Assembly (NCBI GenBank): GCA_928085145.1
Contig: OV725077.1
Coordinates: 132,670,755-132,734,754, forward strand
Direction of reading: 5' to 3'
Source: Nezara viridula
Taxonomy: Eukaryota > Arthropoda > Insecta > Hemiptera > Pentatomidae
Length of the DNA stretch: 64,000 nt
A model generated the notes under the pieces. It was given only the letters and a program-made list of their open reading frames with translations, had not been told where the DNA came from and made no database searches. Shown in pieces: positions 12,349-23,580 of the stretch; within the stretch, counting starts at the first letter, position 1, and each line of letters opens with the position of its first letter. Both the position numbers and the translations under genes were made by a program.

Positions 12349-12759
12349 TCAAATTTTGATTTTTTCAATAGAACTAGCATAAAAAGTATTCATATTATCC
12401 ACGTCTGTATGATTATTTACTGAGTTTTTTAAGTTTTTAGTTATGTATATTGATTCTTTAATTCTACGTTTATTCGTATTTCTTTCATTATGTAGGATTT
12501 TGGCATTTTTGAAATCAAACTCATGTTTAGTTTGCATATTATGTTGTGAGAGTCCAGTAGCTAATTTAATTTTTGTGTTTTTTGAATTACAATTTTGTTT
12601 ATGCTGTTTAAGCCTTTTTTCAAACCATTGGGATGTTTGTCCAAAATATGCTTTGTTGTCGCAATTCTTACAATTTATTTTATAAATAATATTCGTTAAT
12701 TTATCGATAGGTACTTTATCTTTAGTTTTCGAATAAATTGTATCTAATTTATTAATAAA
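12349..12759 (-). pseudogene. Left-arm copy of PLE GIY-YIG endonuclease domain (5'-truncated)
   Basis: Mirror image of 12784-13194 with the same reading frame on the minus strand, including the cysteine pair and the YFGQT core, ending at the stop at 12349. It lacks the reverse transcriptase that precedes the nuclease in intact PLEs. The plus-strand 80-codon ORF here (12443-12685) is only the antisense shadow of this frame. Confidence 0.8.
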
Positions 12760-12783
12760 TTATTATTAATAAATTGTATCTAA

Positions 12784-13194
12784 TTTATTAATAAATTAGA
12801 TACAATTTATTCGAAAACTAAAGATAAAGTACCTATCGATAAATTAACGAATATTATTTATAAAATAAATTGTAAGAATTGCGACAACAAAGCATATTTT
12901 GGACAAACATCCCAATGGTTTGAAAAAAGGCTTAAACAGCATAAACAAAATTGTAATTCAAAAAACACAAAAATTAAATTAGCTACTGGACTCTCACAAC
13001 ATAATATGCAAACTAAACATGAGTTTGATTTCAAAAATGCCAAAATCCTACATAATGAAAGAAATACGAATAAACGTAGAATTAAAGAATCAATATACAT
13101 AACTAAAAACTTAAAAAACTCAGTAAATAATCATACAGACGTGGATAATATGAATACTTTTTATGCTAGTTCTATTGAAAAAATCAAAATTTGA
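12784..13194 (+). pseudogene. PLE GIY-YIG endonuclease domain, right arm (5'-truncated)
   Basis: An open frame with no start of its own runs from 12784 to the TGA at 13192-13194, about 136 codons. Features in order: the lead-in KVPIDKLTNIIYKI, then CKNC (a CxxC pair typical of PLEs before the nuclease), the core AYFGQTSQWFEKRLKQH (the Y..G..T..R signature, GIY-YIG style), an ATGLSQH histidine region, FDFKNAKIL, and the late glutamate in KRRIKES. These are the hallmarks of the C-terminal endonuclease that nicks target DNA for Penelope-like retroelements. The RT domain and the N-terminus are missing because the copy is truncated at the palindrome centre, so it cannot work alone. Confidence 0.85.
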
Positions 13195-13589
13195 AATAAA
13201 TCAGCTAATATTACTTAAAATAGATCCACATGTAATATTGAGTAACAGCATTATATATGTTCATAATAAATAGTCTTCCCCTACTCCTATAAGAATAACC
13301 AGTCACTGAATAGAAATGAGATGGATGACATGTGGGTGACTCAGAAACATGGTAAATTTAACTTATTTTGAATCATGTAATAGTAAAGATGAGTAATAAT
13401 AATGTTGTTAAATAATTAAAGGTGAACATGACAATAATAATGAATTTTATTATATTGTAGACGCTTGCAATTCGCATAAGTGAAAATGACAGGTACATGA
13501 TGGGTATTTTAGGTACATAATAAGTATCTTTATAATTTGAAATATGTTAAAATTTAATATATGATTGTAAATGAAAAAATTTTTTTAGA

Positions 13590-13622
13590 CTTGAAAATGG
13601 CTCGACGAGCCGAAACGTCGTC
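13590..13622 (+). ncRNA. Hammerhead-ribozyme-like motif, right PLE arm
   Basis: Order of parts: CTTGAAAAT (a degraded CUGANGA core), GGCTC-GAC-GAGCC (a perfect 5-bp stem II with a triloop), GAAAC (the second conserved core strand), then GTCGTC (a possible cleavage triplet and minimal stem III). PLE terminal repeats are known to carry minimal hammerheads of this layout. The first core strand departs from consensus, so catalytic activity is doubtful in this copy. Confidence 0.5.
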
Positions 13623-13705
13623 ATTTTGATGAGTAGTCATTAAGTGACAACAAATTTTTTTTTAAATTGGTGTAAATATGGCTAATAATAAATTAACTTG
13701 AAAAT

Positions 13706-16140
13706 AATAGTATGCACCGAAGAAGAATTGAGTAATATTGTGTTTATTTAAAAAGTTGTTAGACAAGTTTCATTGAAACCTGTGATTCGTTCAAGGGCTA
13801 TAGTCTATACGGTACAGGATTTTCGGCTGCGATCTTGAACGGAAAATACCATACGGTGAAGAATGGTTAATACATAAATTTAAAGGGTTTCGACAAGAAT
13901 ACTTTGGCCATGTTTTGTTGAAATCACTGCATCGCTTTAGGCGCTATCGTCTAAATCACAGATATTTCGGCCGTCATCTTGAAAGCAAGGTGCGGATTAG
14001 TTAATGATTCCGAGTTCCGAAGATCATCGACGGGTGCCCTTTTGATAAAGATATCAACTCTTAGAACAATCAGTAGTCTCGGAGAAACGTCACAGACGGC
14101 GTACGGTGTACATCGGATGCACGAATTGGTTTTTATTTGATTTTCGGATTCTAAGTATCTTGAAACATAAAAGTTCAAATTTCGAGAGCATCAATTTTTT
14201 TTCTTGGTCGAATACACAGGTTAATTATTGAAGATAATAAACCGAAAATGAAAAGCTAGCATTAAATATATTTGATGTTATACTTTATAAATATAAGCCC
14301 GTGTTATACTTTATAAAGAAGTCGATGCTTTAAAAATAGGCATCATTTGAATTAAAACATAGTGTGTTGCATCCAAAAAAGAATGACTTCTATAGATCAT
14401 ATAGACTTTTTTTTATGACCTGGCATTGTACCAACATAGCGGGCAGAAGGTCCTATAATTCTTGTTCACAAAAAAAGGAGTAAGAAGGTTTCGGTCTGAC
14501 TAAAACCGCCTAACTATAATGTGGAGATTTACTAGGCTAAAACAAAGATATTAATGAATGTAGGGCTTGATGATATCTTTTTGTGCACCGTCAACTTACT
14601 TACATACCATGGTATAAAGATAGGAACGAAACAATATTTAATTGTTACAAAAATTAATAATTAATTTTACTTATTTAATTATATTTAAATATTTGATTGT
14701 TTGATTAATAATTTAATCAGTCACAATCAAAGGCATGAGGTATTATTATTATTATTAAGGATCACATTATACTAGAATTAATAAATAAACATATAATTAA
14801 AACTATAATTATAACCAATTATTTAATTTTTGTTTCAGGTAAGAAATAATTTTACATTATAAATACAGTCCGTGAGTATTATTACATATTTTCGAAATGT
14901 TTCTTGTTAGGTTATATTTTATTATTACAAGTCATATTCTTGTTAATATTGATAAGATACTATCATCATGAATCACATTTCTGACTGATCAAACACATAT
15001 TATAAAACCCATCCGACTAGATTTGAAGGTAATTTTTACGAAAAGAGATCTGAATTCATGTAGAAATATTAAATAAAAATTCATATTAAATTATTCTCAG
15101 CCATCATTCGATTATTTTTTTTACGAAGAAACACGTTCTTAATATTAATAAATTCTTATTTATAACGATTTCTTAAAATATTTCAATTTGTTATAACTTG
15201 ATATTTATCAAATATAATTATAATATAAATATCGATGTTATAAGTACAATTAACTGACTACAAGGATGCGCTAGGGATGGACACACCGAAAAAAATATCG
15301 ATATGTATATTAACGAAATAGCAACCTTATATATCGAGAAAAAAATCGATATTTTGGACGAAATGGGGCCTCTGTATTTTTAATCTTTCCAATTCAAGTA
15401 ATTCAAATATCAAACTATAACATCAATAGTCATCAAATATATGAAGCATTCTATGATAATATCTATATTTTGGCCTTCGATATCTTTAATACTTAAAAGA
15501 AGTAAAACAGAATAGAAGTCACAAATTTATAAAAGCTTTAATTGCAACAGTTGAACATTTCTATATTAGTTGTTCCAAAAAAGTATCACTTTAATAACAT
15601 CAATTAATTGAAAAATTTGGCAATTAATGAAAAAAAATATATTTTTATTAGAAAATATAAATCAAGAAATAAAAAAAAAAATTATTTATACATAACAAAA
15701 TAAAAATATTAATAAGGCTGGAAAAAAATTATTTTGAATAAATTATTAGAAACATAAAAAAATATTAACATTTATTAATGAAACGGTATATATCTAAGAG
15801 CTAGAACGTAATTAATCAAATCTATCGACAAAATAAATTGATTAAAACCAGAATTGAATTAATTAATATTAAAAAACTATGAGAATAATTTAAGTTTTTA
15901 TTAAAAATGAAAAACTTCCACCAAGTAAGATCAGTATAGCTTCCTCACCGTTTTCATTAGCTACAAAATATTTTTATAACAAGATCTAAATTTCTTTGTA
16001 TGAGAATAAAATCTCTGGGAGAATTCGATTTTGGAAATTCAGTAATCCCTCAAAATATACGTGTTTGATATCCACGAGTTTTGTTCATGAGCGAGTACTA
16101 AAATGTGAAAGAGTTTCACACAGTGAACATGTATATCGGT
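13706..16140. other. Unassigned sequence; 13740-14200 less AT-rich
   Basis: 13740-14200 contains two loosely similar blocks (CTATAGTCTATACGGTACAG..TTTTCGGCTGCGATCTTGAA and CTATCGTCTAAATCACAG..TTTCGGCCGTCATCTTGAA), possibly a decayed duplication. A 75-codon minus-strand ORF (13951-14178) crosses it without a family match. 15280-15360 has alternating ATCGATAT motifs. Nothing else assignable. Confidence 0.4.
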
Positions 16141-16342
16141 CTGTTAGTGCAAAAGGTCGTATGTAAAAATTGAGTATTTTATAGGAGAGCTTAAAATCTA
16201 ATAATTTATTAGTATAATATCATATTTTATGGCCCTCTAATATTTTCCATTGTAGCAGACTACTTATATCAGTTACATACTACAAAATGTCAAATATAGA
16301 ATAAAATTGAAAATTTTTACATAACACCCTTTGCACTAACAG
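16141..16342. mobile_element. MITE-like element with about 30-bp terminal inverted repeats
   Basis: CTGTTAGTGCAAAAGGTCGT near 16141 is mirrored at the right end by a sequence ending TTTGCACTAACAG at 16342. Pairing continues inward through TATGTAAAAATT with a few mismatches. Length is 202 bp, with no ORF. No clear target duplication, so the superfamily is unassigned. Confidence 0.7.
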
Positions 16343-16899
16343 TAGTTATATATACATAATAATAGGTGTGTTTTCACACGTAAAATGGATGGAACAAAAA
16401 ATCCATAGAAATAACTCAAATTTTTGTTTGTTCAGAGTTAACGAGACCAATACTTTTCTTCAGTCACAACAAAACAAATTTAAGCTGGAATATAAAAATA
16501 TAAGTTAAGTTCTCACAACGTTGATGTCTAAGGATGAAATCGGGACCACGACGAGCTGGTTGAACTTCAATAGAAATAAAGACAATCATAAATACGACTT
16601 CTTTATTTAAACAAATCTAGAGTAAGAATTATTTTAAATTTATTCAAAATTACACGAAATCTAAATAACGGAAGTAAGTATCATGTAGTAACATTCGGAA
16701 GCGACCAAACAATGCAGTTTAAATTAAATTTTTGAATAAAACCTTAATCAATTTTATAAACTCATAAAAATATTGTATTAATCTAATCTCCATTACACAT
16801 GATCAATGCCTTCCATGTTTCACAGCCATTAAACTGTTAACAGTTATATATATATTAATTTTAATTAATAAATCGAATTCAATGAAATTTACACTATTC
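16343..16899. other. No recognisable feature
   Basis: AT-rich; nothing assignable. Confidence 0.5.
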
Positions 16900-17520
16900 A
16901 ATTTCTATTATGTTCTCCAAATTTCCTCCAAGTACTGTCAAATTGAACGAACCGTTTTCAGACTATAGGCTTGTCAAATAATACATTTACTGATCCGAAA
17001 GCCAAAATCTTTTTTATTTTTTTAGAGTAGTAGGTAGAAATATATAAACTTTATATTAACTTAATTATCTGTTAACCAATCCCTAACGTTTGTCCAAATT
17101 AGAACCAAATCGAACGTGCGGTTTTATAGATATAGACGTATCAAGGAAAACATCTTTGTTCATATGTAAGAGAAAGTAGAAGACAGATTTCAATGAAATT
17201 GGTACCACGTTTTTTTTTTTGTTAATACCTATATTTTTTCTAACATTGAACCAAATCGAACTAGCCGTTTCTGAAATATTGGGATACATAAAAAGAAATA
17301 CGTTACGCGTGCTTAAGCGTAAGAGCTTGATGGAATTTGATGAAATTGATATCTGACCATCTAAACACCGACCAACGCAATTCCTGAAAATTTCATGAAA
17401 ATCGGATAAAAGGTAGTAGGTGATATGCCCGTTAAATGGATTTGACTACAGACAGACAGACGCCGAACCTTGATGTCTAAAACGTCAAAAAATTTTTTTT
17501 AATCTCTCGCACGAACACAA
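16900..17520 (+). repeat. Degenerate tandem repeat of an insect dispersed element
   Basis: The motif AAATYGAACNNNCCGTTTT recurs at about 16940, 17105 and 17250, roughly 150 bp apart, each time after CCAAAT(T/C). The segment ends with TTTCATGAAAATCGGAT and ACAGACAGACAGACG, a combination often seen in non-autonomous insect repeats. The 68-codon minus-strand ORF across it is not a credible gene. Confidence 0.5.
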
Positions 17521-19030
17521 TGCTTCCCAACCTAGGAAGAAAATAAATAAACCAATATTTTCAGATATTGTGTTTAACAATAATTTCATTTCTGTGCTAA
17601 GCAGTTAGACAACTTGTAAATACTTTAATTTTTTTTTTCAAAAGTAAACGTATCGTTTCGCACTAGTGAAATTTTAATATCATAAAATTAATTTAGTATA
17701 GTATTCCAAGATAGCTAGTTCAAAGGGCGAACGAAAGGAGGTAAACACTCCAATGAAGCATCACTTACTTCCAAGAATTAATTCCATATACTAATATTTA
17801 TCCAAACAAAATTTCAGCTTATGATCGTCTAAGTTTACTTTGCATTCAACAAAGTTGTTTCTACGTTTGAATTGAAAAATATTTTCTCAACAATGGGAGC
17901 AAAACCATTCTTAGGGGGTTAAAACTTCAGCCTTAAGAACACATTGTACGGCTCTGGAGTATCTGAAGCCAAGGATTTGAAAATTTCCCTCACGAACTCT
18001 TTGATTTTTTGTCAAATGTCTTTTATCCGTTTCCAAAGATTCCTTTCTTTTTTATGACTCACCCCATCATAAACCAGGTTTGCTTGATTTATCAAACTAC
18101 TCTTTCGCATGTAATCTGTCAAAGTTTTTTATGCTCCTTTATTTTGTTTTATTCAGACAGATGACAGGTTGGTATTGTTTTGTTTTTTTCGGACCTTATT
18201 AAATCGACAAAATTTTTTTTCATAAAAATCAACTTAATCTACAGAAGTGTGAGTGAATTTGGAAGTATCATAGGTGCCGATACTACGAGGGAGGGGGAAA
18301 ATGAGGGGGCAAGGTACGTTTTGCCTCCTCTCTTCATATTTTATAATGGGGGCCTACCTCTAAAAAATTACATTTATTTCTAAAGATGTTTAAAATTATG
18401 TAGTATTTACATTTTATTTCGTTCAATATCACTCTAATTCAGTTTCTTTTTTTTTCTTTTTTTTTTCTTTAATATTTATTTGTTTTGAGGAAAGAACCCC
18501 ATACAAAGAGAGTCTATTCTTGTATTATAAACATTACTATTCTTATAGTGATACAATATTTGTTTCTTTGTTATGCTACATTATAAATATCATAAAAGAG
18601 TTGAGTATAACATACAAATCATAATTCGTCAAAATCAAAGAATTAAAATAATGCATAATAATTATCAACATACATATAAAATGCAGATAAGATAATTATC
18701 AACAACAGTATAAGATCTTAAATTGTCAATAGAGCACACAAACAACAACAATAGAACAAATACATTTTATATTTTAAACATTAATGTTAAATCATATTAT
18801 AAAATTAAATTAACAGTTTATTTACATATAAAAAGGAATCAAGGCCGGAGCAGATTACATGCCGAAAACCAATCTACATTTTAAAAATATTCAAAGGACA
18901 ATGTTTGAGATTACCCCACCAAATCTCTGTAATTAGATATATTGGTTTATTCAGATATATTCGGTTCAGTTGCTTCATTGGTGGGCTAACATTAATTATT
19001 TGTATACGTTTATTATCCTTTTAGTTTATA
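17521..19030. other. No supported gene; weak element traces
   Basis: 18271-18350 has a G-rich block (GAGGGAGGGGGAAAATGAGG) that resembles the inside of hAT-type repeats but has no partner end. Otherwise AT-rich. Confidence 0.4.
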
Positions 19031-19135
19031 TCAAATGGCGAGCGCCCCTGAAGTTCGGCGCCCCCAACGGGTGGGTGCCCCTCTAAATCGGCGACCCGGG
19101 ACAATTGCCCCAGTTGTACCGCCCTAAGGCCGGTA
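19031..19135 (-). mobile_element. hAT-like element end (GCCGCCC..GGCCGG type), fragment
   Basis: GC-rich run with GGCGCCCCCAACGGGTGGG, GGCGACCCGGG and GCCCTAAGGCCGGTAC. It has the composition of the terminal region of arthropod hAT elements with CAGGGCCGG ends, and is related in style to 39183-39855. Only one end is present. Confidence 0.5.
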
Positions 19136-19469
19136 CTGCATTAAACCTCTATAAAATATTAATTTTAAACTTTTTGAGTGAAGTTTCCACTTATTCATAC
19201 CTTTTTTCCTGATTTTTCTTGATCTTCAAAATGGCTCAATCACTGGATCTGATACAGAATTTTTTTTATTTGTATTTATTTATTCAGTATTACAACAATC
19301 TGTCACTTGGACCGATGCATAATTAAAGAAGAAAAAGTGTTCCGACTGGTTTCTCCACTAACATGAATTTCCTACCGATTTCAGAAAAAAATGTATATCT
19401 TTAAATATGGCTACAAAAAACAAAATAAAAGAAAATGAATTTATTTCAAGATTAAATTTTCAATTCAAA

Positions 19470-20000
19470 AATTCAATTAATTTTCTAGAAAATTGATCAA
19501 AGAAAAAATTTGAGTACCATTTCTTTGATAAAACAATGTTAACCGCGTTGTGGAAGATAAAAATTCGATACACTCTAATATTGGTAATCAAAAACTTTTG
19601 TCATAGCACAATTCTATCAGATAATAATTTCTTTTAAATGTAGAGGTGGCAGTGAAACTTTCTGGCACCGGGATTTAAACTCATGACCTTGCATACGGAA
19701 TTGAATAGCTGTAACTTCGTTAATAGTTGTTCGAAATGAACGATTTTTATATCGTTGTGTAGGTAATTTAATTATTTTTCAAAATATATTATATAAATTA
19801 TACCATAGAATATATACTCAGCGAGTTAGGCCCCAAAACATTTTTCTTCTCTTTGTAACTTCTTTCCTGAATTTTTTCGGGGATTTAGTCCATGTACAAA
19901 AACTTGAAAGGACATTGATTAGAAAATTATAGGAAAGTTTTATCAAAATCGGTAGAGCCGTTTTCGCCCTACAGTCTATAGAAAAATAAGGTTTTTACTC
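19470..20000 (+). mobile_element. Dispersed repeat R2, copy 2, with tRNA-like B box
   Basis: Shares ordered blocks with 10600-11080 and 43495-44090. The reverse complement of 19660-19700 reads GGTCATGAGTTTAAATCCC GGTGCCA, close to a tRNA T-arm with B box. The neighbouring CAGCTATTCAATTCC could come from an anticodon arm. 19805-19905 (GTTAGGCCCCAAAACATTTTT) is shared only with copy 3. The family may be a tRNA-derived SINE on the minus strand fused to other repeat sequence. Confidence 0.6.
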
Positions 20001-20137
20001 TTTGCACAGCCACTATTGCGCAGGGAGGACCCAATTTTTATCACAGGCCTCTTTTTTTTTTGTACTCGACCAATTCAGATTGGACGACGAACGTGTTTGA
20101 TATTCTATCATTTATTTAAGAAAGAAACTATATGGTA

Positions 20138-20390
20138 GTTGTCCTAAAATTTACAATAGGCTGGAGGTTGCTACTTGCTATGCCCCGCTACACCTTGGCC
20201 CTTTCTAGACCGGTTTTGCATCCATAACTCGGTTAGTAATACAACCCTCGGTTAGGAAACTCAATCTGCCTCCCAGGCCCCGCGGGCCGAGGTAGCCACT
20301 ACCTCCTAGCCCTCTTTCACTGACTATTTGTAAAATTGATAGTTCCTCTACTTTGGATATCATAGTGAACTTTTAGGACAGGTATAGAAT
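20138..20390. mobile_element. GC-rich MITE-like element with TGTCCTAAAA inverted ends
   Basis: TTGTCCTAAAATTTAC near the left end and GTGAACTTTTAGGACAG near the right end are imperfect inverted repeats of about 16 bp. The interior (20170-20320) is notably GC-rich for this window (CCCAGGCCCCGCGGGCC). About 250 bp; no ORF. A similar TGTCCTAAAA start occurs at 26695, but its other end was not found. Confidence 0.6.
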
Positions 20391-22738
20391 TTTCGTTTGG
20401 TTTTTAATCGAAGTATACCTCAACATGTACTGTTCCTTAGAAGAGAGTTTCTCGTTACTTAAGGTTATTCGTATGTACATGGTTGGATAAGGAATGGAAA
20501 ATTACAAAAATATAATAGAAAACGGGTGTGCTGTAAATGTATTGAGATTGGGTATAGAAACTGTTTTATTTATATTGATTTATGAAAGTGTACAAAAAGG
20601 ACGATTTAAATATAATATTCCTGTAAATTTAAACATAATATTACCCAATTCGCTCTACGCATACGTCTTTGATCCCAATTATGATAATTAGAAGCAGAAC
20701 CCAAACAACGGCTCATAGGTCGAATCATCAGATTCGCGAGGACCTCCTATCCGACCCACGAAAAGTTTTTGATTTGACAAGCAAAGATTTAATATAATAA
20801 TCCGTACATATATTATTACAGTAAGGCTCGAAATCGGTTTTCTACCAAATATAAGCTCCTGTCATGCTCAAATACCATGAATGGGGTACCGTTGGATTCA
20901 GAAGTTGACGGGGGGTTAGCGAATCGTATTCTCCGCTTTTATTTGTCTTTCTAAAATAAATAAAGTCGATACAAACATTTTGCTAGGCTTCAATACTGGA
21001 ACGCTGGTAGGTCTATAGATCGATGTGGGACAAATTGGACCTTGAAGATTTTGATGCGTACAGCAAGACCGATAGTCCCGAACTAGATCCTGCGTTTTAA
21101 GCCAAAAACGTACTATTTTCGAGATAACGCAAGGCATGGGGTTCGCATCCACACAACCTTACGTTAATTGTAGTACTGTCATTGGATACATGTCTCATTT
21201 CGTCGACTTGAGGTCTCTATGATCGAGAGAGGAGGAGTTTATATTATTTATCAATGATGTTTTTGATCGGTAAGCCATATTATCGTTAATTTTTCACCAA
21301 ATCTCAAGATTGAGCCACCAATTTCGAAGGCTTCCTTGTCCTTCAGGCGGGAAAAATATTCACCCCGAAAATTCAGGCAAACAAGTTATGAAAAAAAAGA
21401 AACTTTATTTGCGAATAACTAAAAAATTACACACTTTTCCCTCGGTTATTCCTATGAGAACATACAACATTACTTAATTGTCTACAAAAGGAAAAAAAAT
21501 CATTGAAATCGGACAATTTTTCGCAAAGATACAGCTTATTGAAATTTGTAAATATGTTGGTTCCAAAAAAAAATGAAGATTTAAATTAATTTTGTTTCCT
21601 TTGTGGATTATATTTATGGATAAAGTAACAATTGATTTCTTTATCTTTTGATACGTTGCATTATTTTATATTCTTATTAATTTGGCATTTGATAACAATA
21701 TGCTGTGCGAATTTTTCGCACGGGCCTACTAGTTACATATAATACCTATTTTTACCTGATGACAGAAATAATTGGTTGAACAATATTATTAGTTTAGACG
21801 TGTATCCTATAAATACGAGAAATAATGTTACACTTTCCCGGCATCAACATATCGTTCTGAAAACGGACGCCACAGGTAACAACTAACATCGACAACCCCT
21901 AATATTGGTACTTCCTGGTTACGAAAGAAATTATGATGGGGTGAATTCACCCCTTCCCGGACTTGGGTGCCTGTCATACAATGAAATCTCTAGGGAAATT
22001 TTACTAATTTATGAAGCCTTATGGCCGTAGCTCTCACGGGAGAAATTGGCTATTTAACTTGAGTGGTTAGGCTAAAAGATGATCTCTTATAATAATTTTC
22101 TTATGCAATATATCATAAAATGCGAGATAAAAAAACCAAAAAAAAAAACCTTAGCTTAAATTCTTGTCCTCCTTAACATATTTATGTAAAATTATTTATT
22201 TTTATTGTCTAATTTCTTAAGATAATGATAAAGAAATAGGCCTACACTTTATAAAACATTGATTTGAATCTATTATTTAAGAAAGACCTCTCATCCAGAG
22301 TTTTTTTAGATTTTAGTATTCTATTCTATTAGTACTCATTCTATCAAGAAATCGTTGGTAAAGATTACTTTTTATAAGTTTATCTGTTGTTGTTATGTAC
22401 GAGTGTGCAGAGTTTTGCCAGTTGTAGGTGTCATTACCTAGACTTCATATTTTATATTGAATAATTTTCAGTTTTTGTTAATAAGTCTTTTAAAAGGTAT
22501 ATATTTTGTATTTGTATTTGTACAATTTTGTATTTAATAACGAATGCTTCGTTGAATGATTTAATAAATGTTACATAAGCAGTGAGATGATTAAAAAAAG
22601 TTTGAAGTTTATTTATCTCTTTATAATCATAAAACAGATCATGTCATATTAACAGCTCATAGCTAGTATCTCAGTAGTAAACAGAAGCTATATATATATA
22701 AATATATAGAAGAAGGATATATATATATATTTATATAA
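20391..22738. other. Unassigned; contains a perfect 16-bp palindrome
   Basis: Moderate G+C around 20860-21230 and 21840-22080, but no gene motif. The minus-strand ORF 20916-21152 (78 codons) has unremarkable composition and no family that I recognise. The palindrome GGGGTGAATTCACCCC lies at 21938-21953. Confidence 0.4.
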
Positions 22739-22880
22739 ACTTATACCACTAAAACCCATGTATCATAAAATGCGAGTAAGTCTTGGGTTCAGTACTATTA
22801 AGGGAAAGCACTGTTTCTAGTTCAACAATTGTGCAAGGAGGTGATGTGACCGAGATCACGCTCAACCGCCAGGTTTTATT
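22739..22880 (-). mobile_element. SINE-1, 5'-truncated 3' part
   Basis: On the minus strand the order is CCTGGCGGTTGAGCGTGATC, CACCTCCTTGCACAA, AACAGTGCTTTCCCT, AGTACTGAACCC, then ATGGGTTTTAGTGGTA. This matches the downstream half of the full SINE-1 at 27851-28173. The tRNA-related head is absent, which is usual for truncated reverse transcription. Confidence 0.8.
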
Positions 22881-23494
22881 AATTTTATTATAATAATAAT
22901 AATATATATATAATATATGAAACCTATGTTATTAATTTTATTAAATAATAGTAATACATCTCATTTATTTTTAATTATTAAAAACAACAGATTGCTGGCT
23001 CTATTAAAAAAAGTTAAACCTAATAAAATTGAACAAGGAAAAAATCACGCATGGTGCTTTCTTCTTGCAGTTTTTTATTATTTTCTTCCAAAAAATAATG
23101 TTCTTGATAGAGAAAACACAGAATTTCTGCAGGGGAAAAAAAATTCTGAAGATGGTCTGAGTACCCGAAACATTTTTAGTAATAAAATAAATTCATATTC
23201 GTAGCTTATTTTGCAAAAAAAAAAAATCAAATTGATAAATAAACAGAACGCATTAAATTCGAAAAATATAAATAGTATTGAATACGACTTGATTTGAGGG
23301 TTCAATCACAAATAACAAAGTAAACATAAATAAATTACATTTATTTTTATAACTACTCAGGATTCTGGCTTTCATTAGAGCTAAAAAAATGACAAGATAT
23401 CTATATATATATACGCGAAACTTGTAAAAGGTAAAAAATAATAATATGTAGGTGAAAGATATAGTCTAGTAACATTTTTGTTTTTGTTTTTTTA
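22881..23494. other. No supported gene
   Basis: ORFs at 22917-23204 (+) and 23078-23305 (-) overlap on opposite strands, are Lys/Asn- or Phe-rich, and look like AT-driven noise. Confidence 0.5.
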
Positions 23495-23580
23495 TATGGT
23501 TTTATTGAGTATTAATACAGTCTGCCACACTGAAGGGCATTGGTACTAGGGCTATAGTACAGTAACATGTAGATAGAATA
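23495..23580 (-). pseudogene. LINE 3'-UTR fragment (jockey-C family)
   Basis: TTTTATTGAGTATTAATACA, then GTCTGCCACA, GGCATTGGTACTAGGGCTAT. It is nearly identical to the antisense 3' end at 42610-42700, where it belongs to a LINE with a recognisable ORF end. Confidence 0.7.

Larger units (their letters stand above)
11838..13705. mobile_element. Head-to-head palindrome of two 5'-truncated Penelope-like elements
   Basis: Positions 11838-12762 and 12781-13705 are reverse complements of each other. Every pair sums to 25543 with no length change along 925 bp, and in the stretches I compared directly I found no mismatch. The 18-bp spacer 12763-12780 repeats the adjoining AAATTGTATCTAATTT motif, so the junction looks like a small duplication or a template switch. 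Each arm holds the last 136 codons of a PLE ORF (GIY-YIG nuclease domain), a 3' UTR, and a hammerhead-like motif near the outer end. PLEs are known for inverted partial copies. Such perfect identity means either a very young structure or a fold-back assembly artefact. Confidence 0.85.

Noticed and set aside
12443..12685. 80-codon Cys/Leu/Phe-rich ORF, also present inverted at 12858-13100
   Set aside because: Exact antisense of the PLE GIY-YIG frame; the nuclease motifs are on the other strand.
15280..15360. Possible regulatory cluster of ATCGATAT sites
   Set aside because: Short AT-rich palindromes are expected by chance here and no conservation can be judged.
20916..21152. 78-codon minus-strand ORF as a host gene
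   Set aside because: No motif, no splice sites of quality, and no family that I recognise.
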